A stretch of DNA of 64,000 nt from Ditylenchus dipsaci (GCA_004194705.1 SADC01000001.1:496001-560000); one strand, 5' to 3'; shown: positions 45,384 to 56,450, counted from the first letter of the stretch. Notes: generated by a model not told the origin, from the sequence alone. A program made the numbers and translations.

Positions 45384-45387
45384 TTAA

Positions 45388-45622
45388 AAGAGACATGGTC
45401 ACCTGTTTTTGAATTTGTCCCCGCCAGCTCAAAAAAAATTCCGAATCATTGAACTTATGTACAGATTTTTGAGCCTGGTTTCTAACAAAACAAGGCCTAG
45501 AATTTAATTTTAGGGATAGTTTTGTTAGAGACCAAGTTGAAAAATCCATACACAAGTTCAACGATTCGCAAAAAAGTTTTGAATTGGCGGGGACAAAATT
45601 TGTAACAGGTGACCATGCCCCT
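45388..45622. mobile_element. TTAA element (array 3, unit 1)
   Basis: TTAA at 45384-45387; right boundary is TTAC, a mutated copy. Ends around CATGGTCACCTG and CAGGTGACCATG; inner CCGCCAATTC-type hairpin with GTTTCTAACAAAACAAGGCC. Confidence 0.7.
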
Positions 45623-45626
45623 TTAC

Positions 45627-45816
45627 AGGACCATGTTTTGTGCACGCAGTGGCATGTGCAAAATTTGAATTGGCGGGGACACTTCTCTTTCGTCTATCAG
45701 TGTACTCTTTGGATTAATGTCGAACGACTCCAAAGAGTAAAGTTTGAGACGAAAGAGAAGTGTCCCCCGCCAATTCAAACTTTGCGCATTCTACTGCGCG
45801 CAAAGACCATGGCCCT
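45627..45816. mobile_element. TTAA element (array 3, unit 2)
   Basis: Abuts unit 1; right TTAA 45817-45820. Ends AGGACCATGTTTTGTGC and AAGACCATGGCCCT. Arms GAATTGGCGGGGACACTTC and the inverse meet near 45725. Confidence 0.75.
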
Positions 45817-45820
45817 TTAA

Positions 45821-46210
45821 AGGGTCATTACGAAAAAGTACCAAGTTTTTACGAAAAAGTGCCAGGAAAATGTGAAAAAGTGCCAAGTTTTCATGGCATT
45901 CTTGGCATAAATCTGTTAGGCTTAAATCTGTTAATATCTTTTTTACTTTAACTTTATCAGGTAACCCCAAATTTCTGACTTTTTCTACAAGTCACAAGTT
46001 TCATACACAAAATGTAGCCCTGCTTCTTGGCGTCATTTTCAGTATATAGTTGTAAATGACCATCTGAATTAAAATTGCAAAGAAACGTCAGTGCCAAAAT
46101 AATAAAGGCGATGCGTATAGGAAGTTCCCCTACCCCTTTAACAGGTTTGAGCCTATGTCAAGAAACTTGGTACTTTTTCACATTTTCTTGACAATTTTTC
46201 GTAATGACCT
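45821..46210. mobile_element. TTAA element (array 3, unit 3), tandem-repeat arms
   Basis: Shares TTAA 45817-45820 with unit 2; right flank TTAT. Left arm AGGGTCATTACGAAAAAGTA with three GAAAAAGTGCCAAG units; right arm is CTTGGTACTTTTTCAC..CGTAATGACCT. The interior is unrecognised. Confidence 0.75.
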
Positions 46211-46489
46211 TTATGTGATGACGACATAGAAGTTTCCGCGACGAAGAAGTGGCCGACGAAGAAGTGTGCGCGACGAAGAAACGGTCCAACGAGGAAATGT
46301 CCGTGTCCTACCGAAATCCGGGCCAAAACCCACCATTTCCGGTTTGGAGAACAACAAAAAAAATGTTAGAAGCAACGTTGATTTTACGCATTTGTCCTTA
46401 AAAGAAAGCTTAGATGTTGTACTTCAAGGTTGCAGTAAGGTATCCGACATAAGCTTTCAATAACTGGCAAAAAATAGTGGCCAAATTTG

Positions 46490-46790
46490 GGTATACCCCC
46501 AGCACTCAATTGAACAACAGGGGGGACTAAGGCATATTTTTTACATTTTTTCAAAAATCTTTATATTGTGTCCAAACCATCTCAAACCACTCTTGACGGC
46601 AACCGGACATTTGTCACCTTTTGATATATTTGTCGCGCGACATTTGTCACTATAGTGACAAATTTCGGGTGACAAATGTCGCGCGACATTGGTCACTATA
46701 ATTATTTTTGTCGCGCGACATTTGTCACGTTTTGCTATTTTTTCCCCGATACCTTTGTGACCTGACATTCTTTATATTACCTTACTCATA
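46490..46790. repeat. GTCGCGCGAC palindrome cluster
   Basis: Three copies of TGTCGCGCGACATT at about 46632, 46675 and 46719, separated by TCACTATAGTGACA and related palindromes. Left side carries AACAGGGGGGACTAAGGCA, the motif found beside other hairpins. Confidence 0.7.
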
Positions 46791-47042
46791 TCTTTCTTAT
46801 ATTTTCACTAAATTTGTTTGATTTTATAAGCTGGAATTGTCGAGTAAGAGTCCAAAAACTAGTTATGTGATATTAATAAGACCTAGAACTGACCTATGTC
46901 TGAGATGCTTTGACCTAGTCGGGGCTTAGACCTGGCAAGGGATCTAGAGCAGTGTAGATCAAATGCAAAATAGCCTTTATTCTGCCCCAAACTGCAATGA
47001 ACACAGCAACAAAAATTTATATCTTTCGTATTCTTCGGCTTT

Positions 47043-50000
47043 CTACTTCTCAGGTCCGTGCGTTTCAGAAGAAGAATCTCGACGTCCATTGATCTGGTTA
47101 TATATAGCCAAAGCTTGAGACACCATACTCGCAGTATCACCCACACTTGACGGCAAGATAAGAGTGTTGCCCTCTTTAGCCTAGAGATCGGAATGGTTAA
47201 GCTGTCTGGCACCAAGACACAGGGTGGTCCAAGAAATGTGCACACTTTTAAACGACGACAACCTTTTTTACGACATTTTTCGAAAAATTATGTAAACGCA
47301 GATCGACTTAGAATTTGCCTGGTTTGGATTCTAACCATCCAAAGGTCATCTATAGCTCAGGACCAAAACCACAGGGGCCAGCAAAAATTGTGACATGGCA
47401 TTTCGCCAAAAAGACAGTTTGTCCAAAGTCCATTTTTCCACAGTCAACTACAATAAAAAAAATGGGTAAAACGGAATTTTGCAGCTAATTCTCGTAATTT
47501 TGCAGCTAATTCTCGTAATTTTGCAGCTAATTTTTTTTGCAGCTAATTCTCGTAATTTTGCAGCTAATTCTCGTAATTTTGCAGCAAATCCTTGTAATCT
47601 TGCAGCAAATATTAGTGAATTTTGCGGGAATTCGAATTTCCTAGTCAAAAGATGACTTGGATCGCTCAGAATCCCAGCCCGGAGTGGTCAGAAGCCCCTG
47701 AAAGTTGGTTTTTTGGGGGTTTACTAAAGGGGGGGTAAACTTTTCGAGAAAAATCGATTTAGCGGATCAGATTTCGGGTCCGATCGGCTTAATCGCTCAG
47801 AATTTCAGGTTTATGACGGTTTGGAGTGGTTCAGTGTGGAGTTGTGGGCAATTAAGCCGATCGGACCCGAAATCTGATCCGCTAAATCGATTTTTCTCGA
47901 AAAGTTTACCCCCCTTTAGTAAACCCCAAAAACCAACTTTCAGGGGCTTCTGACCACTCCGGGCTGGGATTCTGAGCGATCCAAGTCATTTTTTGACTAG
48001 GAAATTCGAATTCCCGCAAAATTCACTAATATTTGCTGCAAGATTACAAGGATTTGCTGCAAAATTACGAGAATTAGCTGCAAAATTACGAGAATTAGCT
48101 GCAAAAAAAATTAGCTGCAAAATTACGAGAATTAGCTGCAAAATTACGAGAATTAGCTGCAAAATTCCGTTTTACCCAAAAAAATTCGCCCAATATGAAG
48201 TTAGTCCAAATTCAATTCGTCTTAAAGACAATTCGTCCAATATTCAGTACTTCTAAAATTCAATTCGTCCAAGAGTCAGTTCATCCAAATTGCAATTCGT
48301 ACAAATTTGAGCAAAATGAAGCTCGTCAAAATGTTTAGCCACTGATTGACTTGCACCTAAGTACCGATATTTAGGCTCCCAAACACTTCATGTGTCTCGG
48401 TGGTATCTTTTTTTGTTCAAAAGAGGAGTATACGGGCAACCGAATGACATCAAAAATGCAAGTCAACAATTTATATAAACACCACTTAAAACAACAACAA
48501 AGACTACCAACGAAATTCTGCAAAGTTTATTTGATGATTCCATGCGGCCGTTACGCACTTCGTCCTCAAAAAAAAACAGCGACGCCAAGCTGAAAACGGA
48601 GGACATAACTATTCATAGCATGCTTCATCATTTTAAAACCAAGTTCATAAAAAGCTTTGTTTTACGTAATTTTACGTGTTACGTAATGTTAAAGTTCTTC
48701 AAGGTAGAGTGGCTGAGTCTGGTGAGCTTGATCTTCAATTTACCCCAAAAAAGGAATTACACGGAGTTAAAGGACCATACTTGTTGATGACAATGGGAAT
48801 TTGGCAAATTCAAATGCGCGCGGGACATTTTTTTACTCCAAAAATAATTTTTGAATTATGTGTTGTTGGAATATATTAAAAAAACATGATTCATATAAGT
48901 GACCCAAGTAGCTCAGTGCACTGTACCACTAGTGGTATAGCTGCGTAGTATGGTTAATATCGGCCTCAAGTTCGATTCCCGTGTCTGCTGTGTTATTTTC
49001 GATCATTTATTCTCAATACATATAAATGATAAAAAAATGATTTAGGAATAAAAAAAGTGTACCGCGCGCATTTGAATTTTCCAAATTCCCATTGTCATCA
49101 ACAAGTATGGTTCTTTAAAGAGAATATGGAAACATGAATAGAAAAATGATGCATGATAAGTTAGTGATTGCCCGAATACTTCTACTTCAAACCAAAAAGG
49201 CATTGCTGAGACACAATAAATTTAAGGGTATATGGTTGAAACAAAAAGCGGCGTAAAAATGCCCGCCCTGTAGTAGTTTTTATTTACTTTTGGCTGAATC
49301 CGAAATTTCGCATTCTGGAGAAGGAAACACGTTTATAACAGGTTCCAGGTGTCTTTACTATTCACCCTGAAGCTTTTTGCTCCATTAAAGGGGCATACCA
49401 GCGCGTTACACGGCCGATTTCAAATTTTCATAGGCGTGGACCGGGCATATTAACACGAGATATATTTTTAAATACAAATTTGTCATTTTATATAAAAAGC
49501 TATGCACCAAGTTGGAACTGAACCAGCCCACGTTTGGAATACATCAGCACTTTACCACTGAACTATCCATTTTATTAGACTGATACTGTGTTTGCCATTA
49601 ATTATTGTTCTTTACAAAATAACAAATTTGAATTTAAAAAAATTCTCGTTTGAATGTATACCTAGTGCCCGCAGTGGAACCTCGTTATAACATACTCCCG
49701 ATGAAACATACCTCTCGATATAACACACCCCCTGGGTCGGCATCAAGTAGGTATGTTATAACGCGGTTTGACTGTACAGTGGCGAAAATCTAATAGAACT
49801 GGTTTTTCAGGGTTTACTGAAGGAGGACATACTTCGTGCGAAAAAACAATTGAGCTGATCAGAATCGCAGTGTGATCGGGTTAATCGCTCAGAATTTCAC
49901 CACCGAATACTGCCAAACCACCCTAAAAAGTCTTTTGACGTCGTTGGAGTGGTTAAGGATAGTTTCGTATATTCGGTAGTGTGATTATGAGCGATTAACC

Positions 50001-51660
50001 CGATCACATCGCGATTCTGATCCCAAAAAACCACATTTTATCGGCTTTCGGCCACCCTGGCACGGGTTTCTGAGCGGTTGAAATCATTTTGTGACTGTAA
50101 AAATGGTCTTCCCGCAAAAGTTTGACTTGAAATTCAAATTTCGACGAATTGAATTTCGGACGAATTGAGCTATCGACAAATCGTTTTTGAACAAAATTGG
50201 ACAAAATGCCACCAGCAAAATCGTGTTTTCGACAATATATACCGAAAAAAATCTTATCAAATTCTGAGCCAATCTGCGTCTACAGAATTACAAAAACGTC
50301 ATGTAAAAAAGTTATGACCTTTTATAAGTATGCACGTTTCTTGGACCACCCTGTACATACTCACCAGATTCCTGAATGCTTTGACATATTGCTCAGCGAC
50401 CAGCAAAGATGCAGCTTCTTGCCCACCAGGCTTCTTCAGAGCTTCCGAGATTTTATCCAAGGCATGGCGTCTAGCTTCCGCCTCCAGCTAAAAACTTTAA
50501 TTCATATTTCGCTTTAGAAAAGCACTAAAACTTACTTCAATCGCTCGAGCCACTCCGGTTGCGCTATTGATTTGCTCTTGCATTTCTGCCTCTGAACGTA
50601 GAATCCTAGCCAGCTTCTCTCCCTGAGCCACATTCATGTTGGACTGACAAATACCTTCCGACTCTAGGATGGCTGCTCTTTTCTTTCGATCTGCTTCCAC
50701 TTGCATCTAAAACAAGACATGACTTAGGATACGATAGGACCTTGAATAATACCCTCATGGCTTTTTGAATTTCCTCTGGCATAGTCACGGTTCCCAAAAA
50801 GACAAAAATTATAAAAGTGCAACGAGAAGAACCAGTCTTACTAATTTCGTATCGAAGGCAGACTAAACCCCAAGGTTCAGCGGCTGCATTCATGGATTCC
50901 ACGATTGCACAATTAAGAAGTTGGCGCTCTTTGAAGACGGTATCCAGGCTGATCTTGCCAACTTCTGAGCGCATCGTCGTCTGGGCCAGCTGAGTCACTG
51001 CAAATTCCGGATCTTCCACACCATAGGATGCCTGAAATCCAAAACATTAACCATTGAAACGCTGGTGGATAAGATAGAAGCCTTGTAAGGATCAGTGATA
51101 CGCAAATAGAGCACGGCATCAAACTGTAGCTGGACGTTGTCAACTGTAATTGCTTCTTGCTGAGGGATTTCGATAGCCATCTCCTTCAGACTCTGCACAT
51201 ACTTGATAATGTCGATAAACGGGATGAGCAGATTCGGACCCTGTCAAAAGTCGACTATACTGCGACACAAGAAAGGAATAGAACGTACAGGCGCTAAGAT
51301 TTTGAAGAATTTTCCATCCTCTCAATGACCCAAGCTTCTTGCGTCGGAACGAAATTGATGATCGTGTTGGACTTCCTGATACTGTAAAAGCGCACTTTTC
51401 CCGTCGTAACGGCTTGAATTGGAAACCTAAGAATAAGAAGAATTCACAAGAAGATATAAGAATATATGCTTTATCCAATATGTTATAGAAGGCATATCCT
51501 TCGATTAGATATTGTTAAAAGTACAGCACAGAAATTACAAACCCCTTGCGCAAAGCTGATTTTAATAAGCCATTCATCAAGCTTGGAACCCCTCGATAAA
51601 TCATGATCATCTGATATGTCTTGTCAAGCGCAGATTTCTTCAGATTTTTGGAATAATAGC
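47043..51660 (-). CDS. STOML2: Stomatin-like protein 2, mitochondrial (SLP-2)
   Basis: SPFH/prohibitin-family scaffold of the mitochondrial inner membrane. Minus-strand exons: 51543-51660, 51289-51426, 51082-51240, 50842-51031, 50753-about 50793, 50536-50706, 50365-50487, 47043-47180 (TAG). Conserved stretches: VPTQEAWVIERM, YVQSLKEMAIEIP, LYLRITDPYKASYGVEDP, AVTQLAQTTMRSEVGKISL, MQVEADRKKRAAILESEG, AASLLVAEQYVKAF and AKEGNTLILPSS in the last exon. The first visible methionine context is at 51610, followed by a basic stretch suited to mitochondrial import, but exon 51543-51660 is open upstream of it, so the true start is uncertain. One missing A near 51312 breaks the frame in ERM.KFFKIL. The intron at 51032-51081 appears to use a GC donor. 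The intron near 50794-50841 lacks a visible AG acceptor. The 3.2-kb last intron is full of repeats. Confidence 0.93.
47459..48184. mobile_element. Foldback element with GCAGCTAATTCTCGTAA arms
   Basis: Near-perfect 730-bp palindrome in the STOML2 last intron. Outer GGGTAAAACGGAATTTTGCA and inverse; each arm has five or six units of TTTTGCAGCTAATTCTCGTA. The inner core (47650-47990) belongs to the GATCAGATTTCGGG palindrome family also at 34690-34990, 55960-56290 and 49840-50030. Confidence 0.85.
48771..49114. mobile_element. TTAA element with tRNA-like module
   Basis: TTAA at 48767-48770 and 49115-49118. Ends AGGACCATACTTGTTGATGA and the inverse; same family as 17459-17762. Confidence 0.88.
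48903..48985 (+). ncRNA. tRNA-like sequence (box A and box B)
   Basis: TAGCTCAGTGC is a near-consensus box A and AGTTCGATTCC a near-consensus box B. About 20 extra bases with GTACCACTAGTGGTATAG lie in between, compared with the copy at 17588. Not an intact tRNA. Confidence 0.5.
49389..49570 (-). ncRNA. tRNA-like sequence beside a TTAA element end
   Basis: Minus strand 49570-49505 reads GGATAGTTCAGTGGTAAAGT with box A TAGTTCAGTGG, then box B GGTTCAGTTCC. Left of it TTAA/AGGGGCATACCAGCGCG at 49385-49402 looks like a TTAA element end; the right end was not found. Confidence 0.45.
49672..49774. mobile_element. Short pogo-like MITE
   Basis: CAGTGGAACCTCGTTATAAC and GTTATAACGCGGTTTGACTG, followed by TA. 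Very small, about 100 bp; the left TA is not conserved (CG). Confidence 0.6.
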
Positions 51661-52228
51661 CTAAAATAAAACAAGGTGTTGATTAAGAAGCTTGCGAACC
51701 AATAGGAAAATAACGGGGTGTTATTATTGACTCTCTGAGCAAGTAAACCAGAGTATCGAAATGTACTTTTTAATAATCCACAGACTGAGCGGCCACTTTG
51801 CTGTCTTTGACAGTTTTAGTATTTTCCCCGGCTGTTCGGCCTGGAAATCAGCAAGTTTCCGAGCAGGGCTGTAAAAACATCCGGAAGATACATCCGGATG
51901 TGGATGTGTACATCCGAAACATCCACATCCGGCGGATGTGGATGTGGATGTCGGATGTCAAAAAATTTTGGGTCGGATGTGGATGTCAAAAATTTTTTTG
52001 GCCGGATGTGGATGTTGGATGTCAAAATTTTTAGATCGGATGTCAGCGGATGTCCGGATGTTTTTTCGGATGTTTTCATGGCGAATGTCAGCAAATGTCC
52101 GGATGTTTGGCCGGATGTTTTTCGGATGTTTTCATGGCGGATGTCAGCGGATTTCCAGATGTTTTTTGGATGTTTTCATGGCGGATGTCAATATGCTTTT
52201 ACAGATTTTTTGAGTCTGTGGTTGAGAG

Positions 52229-53225
52229 CAGTGTTTCCAAAATGATGATGAGAAAACGATGAAAATGAGAATTTTCAGTGAGAAAATGAGAATTTCTCAT
52301 TGAGAAAATTCTCATTTTCATTAAATGAAAATGAGAACTTCTCATTTTCATTTTGTAGGAGAAATGAAAATGAGAATTTCTTTTAGAATTGCCATCAACT
52401 AGCTGTCTTTTCTCTCGAAATACTAAGTGTTCCCGCCACAAGTGCTCCAGTGGAAAGATATTTTTCGCAGGCAGGATTAGCCACCAGAAGTCTACGAAAT
52501 CGTACTGAATTTTTGCTATTAAATTCACAACTGTTGGTTTATTGCAATAGTGATGTTTCAAATTATTCGTTTTGCCTAATAAAGGATAGATGGATTACAA
52601 AGAGTGAGTGGAATCATCTTAAGCAGTGTTGCAAAATTTAGAAATTTTAGTGGTCGTTGCGTTACGACAACTCCCTTGACAGCACCGGACTCAGCCTTGG
52701 AAATTTCCGCACCGTCAACGATCTCTAAATGTTTTGGCGCCAGCTGGCACTCACTGTTCCAGTGCTAGTCCGTAACGTTCCCAATTATATTGAAGCACTG
52801 ACATTTGTTCATCAATGCACTTTTGACATGAGAAGGATGTGGCGAAACACAAACATAAAATAGAGTAATAATCGAAATAACACATTTGTAGGGTTACAAA
52901 AATGAAAATAAACAACTGGATGTTGACGATTTATTACTGAACCTCCACATTAAACAAATGAACAAGAAATAACTGAGAAGTTTTCAGTATCTTTCGCGGT
53001 AAGAATATCTTGAAAAAATAAAATGAGAAAATGAAAATTTCAGTGAAAAATGAGAATTTCTCATTTTCATTCGATGAAAATGAGAATTTCTCATTTTCAT
53101 TTTCTATAAGAAAGTGAAAATGAGAATTTTTCATTTTCATCAAATGAAAATGAAAAATTCTCATTTTCACTTTCTCATAGAAAATGAAAATGAGAAAATT
53201 TTCATTTTTCATTTTGGAAACATTG
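52229..53225 (+). mobile_element. hAT element fragment carrier, duplication GTTGAGAG
   Basis: GTTGAGAG at 52221-52228 and 53226-53233, exact. Ends CAGTGTTTCCAAAATGA and CATTTTGGAAACATTG, the same ends as 41359-43612. Arms are tandem GAAAATGAGAATTTCTCATT repeats. Keeps only the last part of the transposase. Confidence 0.93.
52426..52560 (+). pseudogene. hAT transposase C-terminal fragment
   Basis: Reads VPATSAPVERYFSQAGLAT and NRTEFLLLNSQLLVYCNSD, the hAT dimerisation motif, closely similar to the same region of the minus-strand element at 42180. All upstream domains are absent. Confidence 0.88.
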
Positions 53226-53748
53226 GTTGAGAGATACTTGTTTCCTTGTTCTAAATCTTCTTCTTTGTTGTTTCGAAAAAAACCATAGGCCAAAATCCGC
53301 AAAAATGAATAATCTAAAATCCCGCAAAACTCAGAAAGATTTTCTTTTCTTCTTTCCGTCTCATCGTTGGTCCTATTCCTTTAATTCCAAATCTACAATT
53401 TCCAATAGCCCATTCACCCCCAAAGAATTCCTAACTAAAATTGAGGAAAAGGCGATGATGATGGCAAAAACGCAGTTGGATAACCCTCTCGAATTTCCCG
53501 TCGTCAAAACGAAGAGTCGCCCGCTAAAAATTTTCACTCAATTAGTCGCAACCTCTACTATGCCGGTGAATTCTAATATTTCAAATATAACCAAGCTCCA
53601 AAGCGAGGTTTCTCCCGTTTGTCGATTAACTCTGTTGTTATCAAGGGCTGCTCGTTTGAGGAGTTCCTTCGAAGGAAAGTGCTCCTGGGATTATCTGATG
53701 AATGTTTTATTTGTTTCACCTAAGTGTCTTGGTTTGACGTCGAAATAA
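53226..53748 (+). CDS. Unknown 173-aa ORF carried in a foldback element
   Basis: Open from 53227 to a TAA at 53746-53748; the likely start is the internal ATG at 53305 (MNNLKSRKTQKDFLFFF), as the first 26 codons overlap the duplicated target and AT-rich sequence. Basic, with TPKEFLTKIEEKAMMMAKTQ that could form a helix. Base composition is more even than the surroundings, as in real exons. It lies between the arms of 51864-54139. No family recognised; it could be a captured host exon or an element gene. Confidence 0.35.
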
Positions 53749-54147
53749 AACTTTACAATCGTTGTGCGCATGTATTGTGACCGTATCTTCTTTATATCTC
53801 TTGCCGAATTAGGCCATTGTACCCATACTATTAATTAAAAGTGAATATCAGCAAATTTTTGACATCTACATCCAGCCGGAGGTGGATGTAAACATCCAGA
53901 TATCACTTGGAAATCCGGATGTCAAAAATTTTAACATCCGGATGTCATTTGGATGTCAGGATGTCAAAAAAAATTGACATCCGGATGGATGTGGATGTGG
54001 ATGTCATACTTGTTTAGGCCGGATGTCGGATGTGGATGTTGGATGTCAAAAATTTTGGGTCGGATGTCGGATGTGGATGTCAAAAATTTTTTGGCCGGAT
54101 GTGGATGTAGGATGTCAAAAATAAAAATTGACAGCCCTGTTTCCGAG

Positions 54148-54846
54148 GTGGATATCTAAGGATTGCAGGAACCCTCTCCACGGGGTGTCAAAGAGATCGA
54201 AAGGCAAAATCGACATTGGCGTTTTGTAACTAACTGTGACCTTAAAGCCTAGTGTCAAAACACTGAGAGGAAATTATATGTTTTATAACGCGGGAAGGGC
54301 TGTAAACTTTTTTTGTTCATAAATTTTTTTCTCTTGGTCACATTTTGTAGCTTAGATTCAGGGCTACCTAATAAAAAATTTTCCAGCCACAAATCTCTGA
54401 AAAAAACTTTGATAAAAATGCGTTTCCTCTCACTCTGCCTTTCACTATGCCTTTCAGTCATTAAAGTGAATGGCAGAGTGAAAGGGCATGATCGTGCCCG
54501 ATGGGGAGAAAAGGCGCGAACCAGCAGTTCTTTTCTTTCTCGATAAATTTTTACATTCGTTGTCGTCTAGATGTTTTAAGTTTTCTGTCTAGTTTTTAAA
54601 AGCAGTATAAGGTCATCTATATCAGATTTGACGCAGAACGAGTGAAAAATGGGACGATTCGGAAAAATTCGAAAAAACTGCTGTTTTGCGCCTTAACGCA
54701 CGGTCATGCCCCTTGAAAAGCAGAATGAGAGGAAACGCATTTTTATCAAATTAAAAAAAAACAATAGAATAAGGAGCAAGACCGTGATTCGCAAAAAACA
54801 GCAAAATTGCTGAAATGCAGAAAATTAGAATTTCGAAAAACATTTT
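54148..54846. other. Diverged inverted repeat, possible worn TTAA element
   Basis: GATAAAAATGCGTTTCCTCT at 54411-54430 is inverted at 54728-54748. Within it AAAGGGCATGATCGTGCCCG and CGGTCATGCCCCTTGAAA look like mutated AGGGGCATG-type ends without TTAA. Confidence 0.5.
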
Positions 54847-55753
54847 GGCGCTACTGGCTTATACCCCCCCCCCCCCAAAACAGCTATTTTCTTATACCAC
54901 AACAATCCTCGGACCTACTGGATTATATCCATCCCCCCCCCGCCCCCCCCCCCAAAATCAAGATTTTTAGGATTGGTCAAAACACATTTTTAAGCAATAA
55001 TTTTGCCATAAAAGGATCAGAAAAGCAATTAAAATAGGGTTCAAGGGCTGTATTGGGAGTGGAAGGGACAAAACAGGGGCCACTTCTATAGGGCCTATAA
55101 GTACCAAAGAGTATTAATTCTCTAGGCAGTAAAAGCGCTTTCAAACCCAGCCACTTGTGGTGCACGTAAAAGTATAAGTACTCGAGCTGATCAGACCGAT
55201 CAGCCGGGTGCATCCTGATTGTTGTCCTTTAACTTTTGGATGGCTGAGCCTCTGGCTCGTAGCCCCAGGCCTGAAGGGGGGAAACCCTTTCGGCCAAAAA
55301 GTAAAGATGTTGAACATAGTTTCGAATACTTGGGCCTACCGCATAAATAAACTCTGGAATGCATGCTTTTTCATGCATCCAGAGTCGCTTTCGAGTGATT
55401 TGTGTCTAAGGTGTGTGGTGTGCGCATCTCAACTCCAAGCCCCAAGCCCCCGAAGGGGCGCAGGGGCTTGAGAGTTAGAGATGCGCGCACGCACTTACCT
55501 TAGACATGATTCCGAGAAGTACACTTGATCATAAAATGCATATAGAGTCTATTTTTGCCACGGCCCGAGTTGAAAAACATGGTAAAGCAGCTAAAAAAAG
55601 TGGCCCTGTATTATTCCCTTCCCTCCCAATACAGCCATAATCCCTTTTAAACTGCTTTTCTAATCCCTTTATGGCAAAATTATTGCATAAAAATGGTTTT
55701 TAGACACTCCCCAAAAAGTCGGTTTTTGGGGGGGGGTATAAGCCAGTAGCGTC
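54847..55753. mobile_element. GCGCTACT-family element, duplication AACATTTT
   Basis: AACATTTT at 54839-54846 and 55754-55761. Ends GGCGCTACTGGCTTATACCC and the inverse; C13 and C8 runs inside the left end, GC-hairpin module at 55310-55530. Confidence 0.93.
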
Positions 55754-55756
55754 AAC

Positions 55757-56450
55757 ATTTTTTGCTGCATTCTTGCGGGCGAACCTTTTTTTGCAGCTGA
55801 AACAAGTCTTTTTGCAGCTAATTTACGTCTTTTTGCAGCTAATTTACGTCTTTTTGCTGCTGATTGACGTTTTTCTGCAGCTGATTTATTTTTCTGTCCA
55901 AGACCAACCAAATTTTGCAATATTTTGCAAGAATTCAAATTTTTTAGTCATGAAATAACTTGGATTGGTCAGAATCCCACCCCGGAATGGCCAGAAGCCC
56001 CCGAAAGTTGGTTTTTTGGGGGTTTATTAAAGGGGGAGTAAATTTTTTGCGAAAAATTCGATTGGGCGGATCAGAATTCCGGTCCGATCGGCTAAATCAC
56101 TCAGAATTTCACCCTGAACCACTCAAAACCACCATAAACCTGGAATTCTGAGCGATTCAGCCGATCGGACCGGAATTCTGATCCGCTCAATCATTTGTGT
56201 AAAAAGTTTACTCCCTTTAGTAAACCCAAAAAACCAACTTTCAGGGCTTCTGGCCATTCCAAGGTGGGATTCTGACCGATCCAAGTTATTTCCTGACTAA
56301 AAAATTTAAACTTTTGCAAAATATGGCAAAACTTGGTTGGTCTTGACAGAAAAGTAAATTAGCTGCAAAAAAACGTAAATCAGCTGCGAAAAGACGTGAA
56401 TTAGCTGCAAGACCGCATCAGCTGCAAAAAGACGTGAATCAGATGCAAAA
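55757..56450. mobile_element. Foldback element, TTTGCAGCTAATTTACGTC arms
   Basis: Left arm 55783-55935 and right arm 56300-56450 are tandem units like TTTTTGCAGCTAATTTACGT. The core is the GATCAGAATTCCGGTCCGAT palindrome. The segment CAAATTTTTTAGTCATGAAA is the empty relative of the site filled at 56758. Confidence 0.75.

Larger units (their letters stand above)
51864..54139. mobile_element. hAT-type foldback element, duplication TTTCCGAG
   Basis: TTTCCGAG at 51856-51863 and 54140-54147. Ends CAGGGCTGTAAAAACATCC and AATTGACAGCCCTG. Arms are tandem GGATGTGGATGTCGGATGTC repeats (51885-52190 and 53865-54120). Inside: the hAT fragment element 52229-53225 and a 173-aa open frame. Confidence 0.92.

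Noticed and set aside
46883..47245. 120-codon minus-strand frame
   Set aside because: Wrong frame over the last STOML2 exon; the conserved frame gives AKEGNTLILPSS and ends at 47043.
17588..49570. True tRNA genes at the box A/box B sites
   Set aside because: Stems are imperfect or missing and the sequences lie inside mobile elements.
50913..51143. 76-codon and similar frames over the STOML2 locus
   Set aside because: Out-of-frame shadows of STOML2 exons reading into introns.
51816..52262. Overlapping open frames rich in M, D, V, G, C
   Set aside because: Translations of the GGATGTGGATGTC satellite arm.
53041..53210. Array of evenly spaced repeats resembling a CRISPR locus
   Set aside because: Units are contiguous with no unique spacers, are inverted in the partner arm, and the DNA is eukaryotic.
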